Of a stretch of DNA of 64,000 bases, positions 29,545 to 42,600 are shown piece after piece. The notes under the pieces were generated by a model. That model was not told the origin of the DNA. It searched no databases and saw only the letters and a list, made by a program, of their open reading frames with translations. Every line of letters starts with the position of its first letter. Position 1 is the stretch's first letter. The stretch lies in the NCBI GenBank assembly GCA_963969495.1, contig OZ018317.1, forward strand, positions 30,586,503 through 30,650,502, read 5' to 3'. This DNA comes from Ceratothoa steindachneri (taxonomy: Eukaryota > Arthropoda > Malacostraca > Isopoda > Cymothoidae). The translations under genes and the position numbers were made by a program.

Positions 29545-30372
29545 AGGATCATCTCTCACTTTGCCAAAGTGCACAGGTTTGGTTTTCCTTAGCCAAGACT
29601 AAGGTGGTACATTTCTGTCACCATCCACAGTTGAACCTCAACTGTTCATAAATGGTGTTGACTTGGAAGTGGTGGATTCTCACCATTTCCTTGGTCTTGT
29701 TTTCAACTGATTACTCACCTAAGAGGCTCTTATTCGCAGCCATGGGCATTCTTCATTCTGTGACATTAGGCAGCTTGGGTGCTGATAGGGCTAGTGCCTT
29801 ACTTTTCTATTGATCCTTTGTTCAAAGCTTGACTATGGATGAGAGTTTTATGCATTCACACCTGAGTGTGTATTGCCACTCACTCTGCGCCTTGCACAGT
29901 GCATTATCTGCCTGTATGTACGAACCTTGTGACTCCCTCAATTGGCTATTGTTCTTACTACATCCGCAGCCGATCTTGATGCTGCCTATGCCACTGAGAG
30001 ATGCCAGTCATACCCTAAACCCTTTTGGTTTAGTGCTAGGAAACTCCTTTGAGAGCTCAGTGTAGCTCTTAGGATGGCACCCTGGAGGGGTACCACCTTT
30101 GACTATTTGTTGTCATGCCTCTGCTCCCAAAGCTTCCACATGCTGAGAGTATTGCGTTCTTCCTTTTGGGGCTCTACCAGGTGCTGCATCTGTCTTCACA
30201 GCTAAGCTGCTTGTAACACACTGCTCGGTATGAGAGATTATGCATCATGCCCGTTTCAGAGACTGGATAATGATCTATAGTGATTCAGAAAGCTCCTTGA
30301 GTGCTCTTGGGGCATTGAAATCACCACACCTCTAGTAGGAAGTTGCCAGATGTGCTCCTAAAAAAAAAAGTT
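29545..30372 (+). mobile_element. LINE fragment (RT thumb to RNase H, with 3' end)
   Basis: It starts in the segment equivalent to 15710 in the near full-length copy ('gccaaagtgcacaggtttggttttcc') and passes 'tttccttggtcttgttttcaac' and the RNase H part ('atagtgattcagaaagctccttgagtgctctt', about 30276-30308). It ends with the family block 'gttgccagatgtgctcctaaaaaa' (30343-30372). It is compressed by deletions and has many stops. It ends only 250 bp before the ECM29 start codon. Confidence 0.75.
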
Positions 30373-30620
30373 GGTTGAGAGCTAGTCATAATGTTTGGTA
30401 GTCAGTGATTAAACTCCATTGCAAACCTTGAGGTATATATTCCTTTAAATCTGAATTTCCTTACCAATTTTAAATATGCCAATAAATTATCTTTAGAAAT
30501 ATCTTTCAGAACGGAAAATTAAACTTTAATTATTAAATTTATTTTAAAATTTTAACTAAATTCATAACTACCTTATATTATTTGGTATATCTTACTTGAA
30601 ACGATTTTGAATTTGTATTA

Positions 30621-30666
30621 ATGATGTCAACTTCATCATCAGACTTGCCCATCCAAGATGAACTTT
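30621..30666 (+). CDS. ECM29: ECM29 exon 1 (start codon)
   Basis: ATG ATG at 30621, a Ser-rich start, then QDEL matching the DEL-x-x-x-ERV line of ECM29 once joined to exon 2. Donor gtaagt at 30667, leaving one base of a split codon. Any 5' UTR upstream cannot be delimited by eye. Confidence 0.8.
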
Positions 30667-33600
30667 GTAAGTATCTTTCATTCTCTTTATTTTAATAATT
30701 CATACTAAATTTAAGAAATTAATTAACTAAAATTGATCAAAATGATTTCCACTTTTCAGTATTGGTTGAAAGAGTATTTTTGCGCATTGGATCTGCAGCC
30801 ACTGATGAAGCTCTTGAAGCAGAACTTAATAAATTTCTTCCCCCTATTATTCTTAAGTTAACTTCATCTGCTGAAGCAGTGAGAAAAAAGGTAAATTTGG
30901 TTGACTATTTTGAAAAGCTTTTTACTACTATCTACTTCCTTTAATAAGAGATTGCCAAATTGTATACTTTCACTTAATCACATTATTGAGGTGTCTATAT
31001 CTAATATTAGTCTCTTCATTTGTAATTTATATTTTTAAAGAAATTCTTTTTTGCTATGGGTTGCTTTCCTCCAAAGGTTATGGAACTTTTAATTCATATC
31101 AATCGACGTGTCAAAGATCTGAAGCATATTCAGCTACCTGTTGATGCTCTTCTCACTCAATATCAAGATCCAACTGCTACATCTTTTGTGACAGTGAGTA
31201 GAGCTTATCTTGCTCTGTCCAATTATTTTTCCAATATCTATAAAATTCTGAAATTTAAGTGTGTTCACAACCTTGGATGGGTAATTATATCAGAATTCCA
31301 TAGAAATAAATTTTCATAAGCCAATATTAGTTATGATGCAGTTTTTACTACTGGTTCACACTGTGATTCCTGTCTCATTGGGGCTTACAATTTGTGACAT
31401 CTAAACCACTGGGCACTATGACAATTACTTCAATGTTGACCCCAATTGGAATTACATTCTGTGTCTAACATGTGGCATGGCTTGACTTCACTCATGATTA
31501 GAAACTGTTTTGAATTGGCTAGGTTGTAGCTCAGTTTTAGAATAATGTACTGTGATGTTAAGTAGATGCAATCAAGTTTTTCCCATAATATGTTGAAATG
31601 CCTGCCTGAAGAAATCCTTTAAGCTCTTTTAATTACTTCCATTGGGATAAATAGAACCTTTAAAGATATTGGTTGTAATTTTCATTGCTCTTTTAACTTT
31701 TAAATTTTCAGAACTTCTCCATCATATACATTAAAATGGGATACCCAAGGCTAGATATCAACAAACAAGTAGAACTTCTACCCACAATCATCAATTGTCT
31801 GGAAGGAAAACCAGTTCAACATCAGGAGAGGTATTGTCATCATTTGGGTTTATGAGTGTAGTAACTTTTCATCATGAGAAATTCAAGGCCAAGATAAGGG
31901 TTCAAAGACACAAGGGATTCAAAACTTTTAACTTTACATCTATTGTTTAAATTTCATGAAGTTTGATGGGTTGGAAGTCTATTAAAATTGAATTTTTAGG
32001 GTGTACAAATACTTATTTCTTCCCATTGTATATATTGTTGGAGTGTCCTGCTTGCTGTTGCAATTAAGGGGTGTTGTGTTGTGAGTGAGATGTCATCTGC
32101 TTAGATGTAGGTGTTGATTAATGGGTTTTTTGTTGTGGGATATCATGTGTGAATAGGTTGAATAGGTGGGGCTTGAATTCACCAGGGCTCTACCATGTGC
32201 TACATCTGTATTCACATCCAAAAACTGTTTACAATACACCCCTCAATACAGGAGATAATGCATCATGCCTGGTTTGGAGACCGGATTTTGATCTTCAGTG
32301 ACTCACAAAGTGACCGAAGTGCTCTCAGGTCATTGGAATCTCCACATCCCTTGGTTGTGGTATCTGTGATGCCACGGTATCCTCATGCTGGGCAGATGTT
32401 GAGATTATCTTCAGATGGGTTTGAAGACATGTAGGGATTGTAGGGGATGAGAGTACCAAAGAGTTAACGAGGACTGGGCAACCAGACTAGTGTTTTGTTC
32501 TTTCTCACACTAACTACATGGTAAGAATATGGTCAGCCATCTGGGTTGCTTGGCAAAGAAGATGGGAGATGGGTGATGTTGTGGTGCCTTCAAATCGCTT
32601 TCTGTCATCTTTGAATTGGGCACACTCATGGTAGAGACCGTTATTTGATGGAGTGCTCACCTGCACCTTACTGCAACAAGCTTTCAACAAATTCTGGTTG
32701 AATGTCCCAGTCTGGATGTTATTTTGTGTGCCATACAAAAGCCAATATGTGCATGTTCAATAAACTGACTTCTGGCTTTCTTAAAGGCCAGATCCATTCA
32801 AAAGGTTAAACAAATTGTTCCTTAGGGTTTCTAATTTAATTATTGCTAAGATAGTTTAATTACCAATATTGTATATTTTATCTTCTCACTTTGTTTGTCT
32901 CAATATATCTATCAGTATCTGACTGCATTCACTATTTCTTTTCAGTCTGTTGCATCTGATGATGCCAGTCTTTAATCACCTGAAGATTCCAGAGACACCC
33001 GAGAAAACGGCTTCTCTTTTCAACCTGCGAGAAAGAGCAAATATAGCCAAGCTTCTTGTAGACTTCATGCTTGATGTTTTATTGATGCCTTATGGGTATG
33101 TATGATGAAGACTCGTTACCACTGTATGGATAAAAGTGTGGAGAGTACTCACTCCAATCTTGGGTTACTTGGTTGAGGGATAAGTATTGTCAGAGTTGAA
33201 GTGTTAAGTGGGATGATTGAAAAGTTAAGGGTAAACAGTGTTACTTATACCTGCACAGGCATCAATTCAGGACCTTTGCCATTACTTTGCAATGTTAATG
33301 TGCAGGTGTACTTCATATGTTGTATGCAAAATCTCATTTAATTGGGTCTTTCTCCTGATAGGGCAATACCCTTGGCCCAGCAGGCATCCTTTGAATACAG
33401 GGGCGATTCAGATGGTCCACCTGTCCAGGGGGTCCCTGCAGGCATGAGCGTTATCACATTCAAGCGGGTGTGTGGCGAGGTGCTGTGGAAACCAGAAGAG
33501 CTGGAGAGTATCAAGGTGGCATTGGTCAAGTTCCTTAGTTCCGAGGTGCTGTCTCCTTCGTCGGTGGCACTGCCTCTGATCGTGGCCTCATCCGACACGC

Positions 33601-36600
33601 GTTTCTTGGTCGCGAATGCCGCCGAGTTGAGTCTCCGTCGCCTCGACTCCACCTTTGACTTCAACAATAGTGCGGCCGTTGCCTCTATGTTCGTCCTCTT
33701 TCTCGGTACACTGACCCCGAAGGAGAGGACGCCCATTGAGAGGTTCAAGAACCCCGCCAACACGCGAATTCGCCTTAAGTTGATGCCATTCCTTCTTCGG
33801 TCGAAGGAAGCGGCCAATTATGCGCCTCTCGCCCTCAAGGTGTTCTGTGAGTGCGTCTGGGGCGCGAGCTCGAACAGCAAACTGAAACAGCAGGGCGTCA
33901 CCTTTCTCCACCACATTGCCTTCACCGCCTCCAAGGAGAAGCTGGCCCCCGTAGGGGGCGTCCTGTTCAGTGGGGTGGTGAAGGTGATCGAGGAGGAACG
34001 GGCAGAACCGCGCCTTCGATCCTTGGCCTATGGCGCCCTTGCCAGGCTCTCCCTCAAACTTCCCGCCCTCCTCCTCGCGCATTCCTCGCAGCTTCACTAC
34101 CTGCAGACCCTAATGGATGCTCTCATTAAGGAGCAGGGTGACGTGCTGCTCTCCGTCCAGGAAGCTCTATCCATGGTGGCACCTGTGTGCAAGCAACTAA
34201 CACCTACTAGCCAGGATCAACTGTGTCACCTCCTCTCTCAGCATGTCCTACACTCGAATCCTCATCTCCGCAAGACTGCTGTCCATTACGCCTCCTCTGT
34301 CTTCACTCATGATCATGTTGCTTCAAGGTTCATCCTCATGATTGCCACTGGGGACAGGTGAGATCCAGGTTCATTGTAATGGAAACTAGAAAGGGAGCAT
34401 GTGTTGACTATATTTGGTAATGCACTTACACAAATCCGAGGCTTGAAGAGTTTCTTCCCCTAAAAGCGATTCTAGAATTACTTTCCTTACTTGCAAGAGT
34501 GGTTCAAGTTCTTCCTTTGGAGTACCTGTGCTTTTTTTACAAACTTGTTCCTGGAGGTTTATAATACGCCCGTTTGTCCACACGAGCTTGGTGATAATTT
34601 TTACTTGCAGACTTTCGCACCTTTAACTTCTTTCACTCTTCTTTGGGGTTATGGTGTGACATAGGGTCTTGTCTCCAGACTGGGTCCAACTTGAATTGAC
34701 CCAATCCTTATTACCTCTCTTCCCATCACCCTCACTTTTTTCCTGAGTGATGACGATCTTGCTATTCTTACTGTTCTTGCTCGCTAGGAACATCAAACTC
34801 TCACAATATACACCAGTCAAAGATCTATAAAATTCAACACAGGGAAACACTGGATGCACCTAAACTGCTCAAGCTCTCCCAATACAGACCATCACACTAG
34901 AAACTAGACATGTTACACAGGTTCCCAAACACCCCTGCAGGTGGGTACCTTGTGTAGACTGTTATACCTATTATCTGGAGGGGCAGTACATCCTCCTAGC
35001 CACGGTCCCCGCAGTTGTGTGCTCTCCTTGTCTCATTGCAGGACCTAGGGTATCTCCGGGGGTACCTCATATAGCCTTCTACACCGGATACTTTGAGGCA
35101 ACTCTTTAGCTAGGCATTTATAGCTTATTTCTTTTTGTCCTTTGTTAAATCTTTAATAGACTATTTCTTACATGTCTTCTTTTATGAGAATAGAATGTTT
35201 AAATTTTCAGAAGAATTGAAACCTCTTACGACAAAAATTAATATATTATTCCATGATTTTATATTTTCTCTCTGTTGATCCATTTATAGTTTGTTATTCA
35301 CCCATTTTGAATTTTTAATAGTTTAATTTTTATATGTTTTCTCCTACATGAATTGAATGTTTAAATTTTTTAGTTAAAATTTATATTGTTATGATTTTAT
35401 ATATATCTTTGAATTTGGCTGCCGGATAGTCCGTTTGGGCTTTGCAGCATCTTTTCTCGGCACTATTCATTTTCATTCTTTAGTTAGGACTGTGGAAGCT
35501 GGTGCATTCCACTGGTCCCTCTTTGTACCCCTTTTTTCTAAGATCATCCATCTCTTGCCCTTATTTCTTTATCTAGTATTAAGGACCTGACCATCTATAT
35601 TGAGCCATATCAGAAGAGAGGCTTTGGAACCTCTAAACAATGGCAATTGTATGCAACCCCTCCTACCCCTTGCATACCCCAACCCCCATTTTGTTTCCAT
35701 ATTTTAAATATGTATGAAAAATAGGCCAAATATTAATATTTTCAATAAATTCATTGCTTATTATATATTCAGTTGTGTATCCTAGATTTATAGTTACTGT
35801 CAAAGAGTATCAATGTCTCTTGAATTCTTTTAGTCCCCTTTCCCCCCTGAGATTACCTTACTCAAAATTATACAGTTTTCATGCTTTTACACACTTTCTA
35901 CCTCTTTTACTATAATATCATCTGACTTTTCCAATTAAAATCTTTTTTGTTTAGCCAGTTACATTTAAGATAAATTTGTTTCTATTTTCATAACTGACTC
36001 TCTTCTGATGATTGTGTTACTAAATTTATAGTGTGCTCTACACCATGGCAATGACAGGGAGCTGCAATAATTTGCAGTTGTTTAGATCGAGCTTGAAGGT
36101 CATCATTTTTTAAATTCTGGCATAATTCAGAGAGATCTAATAATTTGGTTATTCCAATCAATCATATATAATTTCAGCTTCAAAATTTAGTGGTTTTGTC
36201 AGTTCAAAGTTTCTGATATGATCAGGGCTCAGTTCTTGCTTGAATGATCCTCTGAATGCTCTGCTCTCTGATAAGCCTTGTGTAGTCTGTTAATGTAGTT
36301 AATAAAATGTTCTCAAGATGAGCAAAGTTGAAATTATTTGCAGTGCCTTTTCCATAATTTCCTTATGATCTTTTTTCCAACTTCTTATTACCTACATCAT
36401 TACCAGAAGTTAATGTGCCCCATCACTTATCTTTGGACCTGATTTAACAAAAAAACAACTTTGGGGCATAAACTTCCATTATGAGATCTATAAGGCCTTA
36501 AGTGAAGCTTTCCTATGAAATATAAATTTTAGAGCTACCTTGCATGATGAATTTTTCCCTGGGATCTAGCAGCTACCTGATCTGAAACAAAGCCAGATTT

Positions 36601-39600
36601 GATTCTAAAGCTCATTTCATAAGATATACAACCTCAGGCAAAGGTTTTTGGACAACTAGAGTTTTTTTTTATTCCTTGGGTATTTCTATGAATATGTTGG
36701 TGTAGGTTTGCATGCATGTGTCTAATACATCTGCCAAGCAAAATAAAAGTGCAAGCTTCCTTATATTTTTTTAAATTTCAAATGTCAATGCAATTAAAAT
36801 GTATGAAATGATGGTATCAGGGATTTATACCTGTCATGATATCTCTGTTATTCTATTCTCTTTAAAAAACTAATTTCAGGCAGTGATAGTGCAGCTTCAC
36901 CTGGATAGGTGTGTTGAGGTTTAGTGAGTGGGTAATCCCAGTCCCACTTCCTGGACATATATTTTATTACCGCACCGAGGTGAAGTGTATCCAATACACC
37001 TACCATAGCCACTTCTGGTGAATAAGAATAACCCCAGTGCGTACCTTTGATCAAAACTAAGATGATGATCCCCTGAGTATGTCCCCACTCAGTATAAGCC
37101 AAGTGGATTGCTTAATAATTGCCAAAGGATCGCCCAAAAGTGTTAAACACACAGATACAAAAATAATCTTTAATGTACATGAATTTAAAATAAGCAACAG
37201 TGTATATAGATATAAATAGAATTAATCTTTACACTGAATAAGTATGTCTACAAAAATGTTGTGGAGATTACTTGAAAATTACTCACTAGGATGCTTGCGT
37301 CTTAATGGCACCTGACAGCATGAATGGAATAGTATTATTGAATTAAACACTGAATTAAGTAAGCACTTCTAATACTCAAGGTTATGGGCTCGGGATTGGA
37401 AGTCTAGTTCACAAACAAACTGGTTAAGTTAGGGGAGGTGATAATTCAATTAACGATACCTTTGAGTTTGTAAGTATTTTTTGGAGAATGACGTTGAAGT
37501 TCTTCTTCTGGTGATGATGATCGCACTTAGTCTGGCCGTCCGAGGTTACTGAATGAGAAGGTAATCCTAGACCGGTGATATGCTGATTCTATGCCGGATC
37601 ACGAAGGCGAGCCAACTGTGGCTCATATCGGACTTCTTCGTCCTCTAAGTGCCTGTCCGATTATTTGGCTCCTGGAGTGGGTAGCCAAAACCGATTACCT
37701 AGCTACTTCTAGGGTAATCTGCAGAGGGAGGTCCTGTGTAACCTCTGACTCTGAAGGAGGGGGTCTGCGAGAAGTTTGGCACCTACAAGTTTGACAGCTA
37801 CAAGCAATTCCCCGAGAAGTTCCTTTCTTGCAACGGGCGAACTGTTTCTTATGTGGATCAAGCTCCACCTCACAGCGTAGGTCCAAGGTCTTCTGCCTGA
37901 CTCCAGGGAGAAGTTTTCCTTTTATTTCCCTCATGGGCAGAAATCGAGAGAGAGCACCGAATTCTCATAAAATCTGTATCCCTGCGTGAAAGACCTTTTT
38001 TCATCTGTGGCCAGATAGTATAAGTCTTTCACACCTTCGAGCCACGTCGCAGTTTACAATGGTGTGAAAAGGGGCGATAGAGAATTTGAGGCTGGTGCAT
38101 TTGGAAATACGGGAGGGACACGTAGCTTGTGTCGGAGTATTTCTGCATACACTAATGTACGCGGTATTTAGATTTCTACAAGGTGGTATAGTTATTTCTG
38201 TATACAGTTCGCAGCCAACTTCGAAGTGGAAGACTTCATTACATTGTGGCACAGTTGGCCAGGGACTTTCTTCAGCTCAGGGATTTGAATGGTAGGCACC
38301 CCTTCTTTGTGTGATTACAGGATCAATCCCAGGCCTCAGGTCCTTGCCCAGCTAAAGATAGGTGTCTTAAATCTGAATGAATTTATGCATCACTGCTCAA
38401 GAACAGCTTCAATTTCCTGTCACAATCTGTCTCTGTATTCTCTGGATGCACAGCCTTATTTTGGGTGGGTGTTTGATAACCTTCATGGTACTAACCACTT
38501 TCCCATACAACTATGATTTTCTGGGCTTTTGCATCCTGAAAACCCCCCTTCAGTGCTCGCAGTTGTCTGCATTTCAGAAAATGACTGATTTCTCTGTCCC
38601 AGTCAAGGAGTTTAGGTCAGTGGATGAGGCTATTTTTTTTCTCTGGCAACCTCATCACCGTGAGCCTAGCTACTATTGCCAGAATGTCTTGTCATTTTGT
38701 ACACCATCCATTTCTTTGGTGGTTGGCTGAGTGTCAGATGGCCCTCAGACAGAAGGGATATGCCTACATGTATTATAAGCACTGCTGAATGATTTCACTA
38801 TCAGTGAATTTCATTGACTGACTAGCTTCTGGTATGTTTTGAAGCACGCCCCACGCTCTGCCTGGTGGGCATGTGTCTTCACTTAAAAGGAAGACCTCTA
38901 TTGCAGAGGTGTGTAAGCAACTCAAAAGCATTTGCCGCAAGTTTTTGCAGGAACCCCTCCCCTTCTCCAACTCAGTGGACCTCAATCTTGGCTCCCTCTC
39001 CCCATCCACTCTTTCACAAAAGAAGTGCACTGGTTTTAAATGTCATAGTCAGTGTCACTGTAGCTATCCCTGGATAGGAGGTACTCTGTTATTTCTATGT
39101 ATATTCCACCTTGAGGTGGCCTTAATCCCAGGGGACAGGTCCTTTTTGAATCAGATCAAAGAGCTGGAGATCGGTGTTTCAAATGTAGGTGAATTCACCT
39201 ATCATATCCAAGAACCACTATATTTTCTTGCGTTGATCTATCCTTGTGATCTCTGGGTGCACACCCTGACTTAGGTGGTGGTTAGTGACCATGTCCTGAG
39301 AAGCCACCTTGGTGCTGCTTGGAGTTCACATAGTGGTCAGCATTCAAGGAAATGACTGAGTTCTCTATCTCAGTTGAGCTTAGGTCGGTTGATGAGGCTT
39401 TTGAGTTCTCCAGCACCCTTATTGCCACAGTCCTAACTACCATTCCTCAAACATTTGGCCATTTTGCAATCTCTTTGCTTCCTTGGTGGTTGTGGTCGAT
39501 TGTGAAACAGCCCTCAGAGAAGCAATATACCTATAACTGCTACAAAGACTACCTTAATAATTTCACTTTATGTGAATTTTGTCAAGTAAGGGCCAGGTTC

Positions 39601-42600
39601 CATACATTTCAAAGTCACACTCACTGCTCTTCTTGGTGGGCATAATATGCCTCTTCACTTAATGGGAAGCTTCCCCTCTTGCAGAGATAAGGAAATATGT
39701 CAAAAGGATTTGGGGCAAGTTTTCGCAAGACCCTCCTCCAAAGGGATAAGACTATGTTATCTATGAAACCTTCCTTCATGGGCAGCACTTTGCCATACTG
39801 TTCTTTGATCTGGAGATGGCCTATTAAACTATATAATGATACTATATCATGGAGCCTCTCCACAGTGTGGGGGCAAAGATATGCCTCACAAATTTTTGTT
39901 AGGGTTTCTTGAAAATCAATGGTATCACGTCATTGCTGCTTTAGGGAACTTTTCAATCTCCTTTGGTGCAGCCTAGATGCCTACCTTGGAGCGCTGACTC
40001 CAACAGGCTCTGAACTGTACCCCTCTCTATATTGAAGTGCACAGCTTTAATTTTTTTTGCATTTCTGCTGCCTTTCATGGCTTCACCCTTACTCAGACTT
40101 AGGTCTCATTTCAGAATTTTTTTTTTCAATTTTATCTTTTTAAGATAGCCTAGTGATCAGCTTATTTATAATTTTGGTGGCTGCCAGAAGGGCTCATTAG
40201 AATTAGAAAGCAAAAATACCCCAAATACAATCATTCAACAACACTTTTGAGTAATTCATATTAAACTTCCCATAATTAAACATACATTCAATCTCCAATA
40301 AACATTCTGAATTACTCAACATGCCCAAGTACAACATGCATATAACCTTCAACAAACAATGCAACAAAAAAAGTCCTCTGCCAATACACTACACAAATGC
40401 TAGACACCACACCCATAGAGCATCGTCTCATAACTCTATACAATTCACTCCTCTTCTCTACACCGCCTAACATACCAAAGACACTACAAAACACTCCAAA
40501 ACAACAATGAAACGGTGAAAATCTCCCTAAACCCATAAAAATACCACTAAACTACACAGCAATCCTAGAACCACTTGCATAGTTTCCTAACCTCTTTATC
40601 TGGAGTAATTTCAATCCATACCACCCTACATGGTTCAAAATACAACCATCAGACAAGAGACACACATCACAGAATAATGTCACACACCACACTAAACAAC
40701 ACAGCTCAACTAACATGGCAACCACCCCAACCCACCCAAGACTGCATCTCACAAGTCATAACATTGTTTACCTCATTTACATACCAGAACCATTTGGAGC
40801 ACAGCCTACCCCATCCATAGATGCTACCAACTTTTTGAGGCTGAAAAGTTGGGTTAGGTTCATGACAACTCCCAGTAGTCTCCTCTTTAGACTATTCTGG
40901 CTATAACCCATTTAACTATGAAATGGATGGGCATTGGCTGAGCTCAGTAGAGGAGTAGAGGATGAGAAAGATCTAGGAGTAGTAATAGATAAGTCATTAA
41001 GGTTTTCTAAGCAGTGTATTGAAGCAAGAAATAGGGCAAATAGAGTGTTGGGTTTTATTATGAGAAATGTCAGTTACAAAAGTAAGGAGGTTATTCTTAA
41101 ACTCTATAACTCTTATGTTAGGCCACATCTAGAGTACTGTATACAGGCATGGTCCCCACATTTTAGACACGATATTAACCTTCTCGAGTCAGTGCAACGG
41201 AGGGCAACAAAGATTATTCTTTCCCTGAGGCACCTTGAATATATAGATAGACTGAGGGTATTAAATATGTTCTCATTCGAAAGGAGGTGTGTGAGAGGGG
41301 ATATGATTGAGCTCTTTAAAATTTTTTCCAGGATAGATAAATTGGATGTTAGCAAGTTTTTTGAGTTAGATGATGGAAATCGGACTAGAGGTCACCACTT
41401 GAAAATTAAAAAGCAAGGGTGTAGGTTGGATTTTAAGAAAAAAAAATTTCACCAATAGAGTGGTAGACTTCTGGAACAAATTGCCGCAGAGGGTAGTAGG
41501 TAGTCTAAATCTAAATGTATTTAAGAGTAGGTTGGATGAGTTTATGGGAAGGGAAGGTTGTGATGGTTCCTAAGTTTTGTATATATTAATATTGTTTGTA
41601 TATATCTATAGGTGCATGATTTAGTTCTTGACAAGCCTTGATTGGTGATACCCTTGTTTCTGGATGCAATCCTCTGGATGTAGTTTTCCTGGGAGTTTGG
41701 GTGCCTTGAAAAAGAGGCCGCTTGACTCGGATGACCTATGATGAGCCCTTGTGGCTTTTGTCATCCGTTATATTATATTGTGGGGGACTTTGATTTTGTC
41801 TTCCCCTGGTGATGGTGCTTTTTGTGGGTGGGTTTTGACGGAGGCGGATGACCTTTGATAGGCCCTTGTGGCTTTTATCATCCGTGTAATTATGTTATGT
41901 TATGTTACTTTGTATTTGCACAAGCAGTGCCTTCCTGTCTCTAGTGCCCCTGCCAATCTTAAACTAGATTGAGATTACCTTGGCTTTCTTTCTCTTAAAT
42001 GTCTCCCCTTTACCTTTTTATTGGGACTTGTTTTACATTCCTCTTATCACCCCTCTCATGCTGCTAATTTTTCAGGCTAGTCACTTACCAGCCTTTTTCC
42101 ATTCATCCATTGCTGGGACAGGGAAGGGGGCAGGGCTCTTGTTCACCCCTTCCCACAATTTGGGGGTAACATGCCTGCATTCTTCCAACCCTTTTTACTC
42201 CCCTTATCTCCTCATTTCTTTCTTTTTCTCTCCTTTTACACACCTGTAAAGGGATGTTGTATGTAGTCTGTGCCACCTTGCTGTGGCTGAGATCTGTATG
42301 ATTGTGTGCCTCACTGCCCCTAATGCCTGCAGGAGGATCTGTGGCTATATATCTTGTATGCATTTTCACTTCCTTTATCATTTCTTTTTTTTATAATCTT
42401 TACAAACATTCTGCGATATGCCATCTCACATTATCTCACCACCTTTCAAACATCTTCAGAAATGTTCTGGCTGTAAATGCCCTCATTGGTATTTGCTTCA
42501 TGTTTTAAATATTATGATGGTGTTATTCTATAAATTACAACTCGATTGATAATGATTATGGTTGCCATTTTGTTTTCAGTCAAGACGACATCCGGTTGGA

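Noticed and set aside
33338..34097. Minus-strand open segments opposite ECM29 exon 6
   Set aside because: These are shadows of the G+C-rich exon. The + strand matches ECM29 in order over the whole length.
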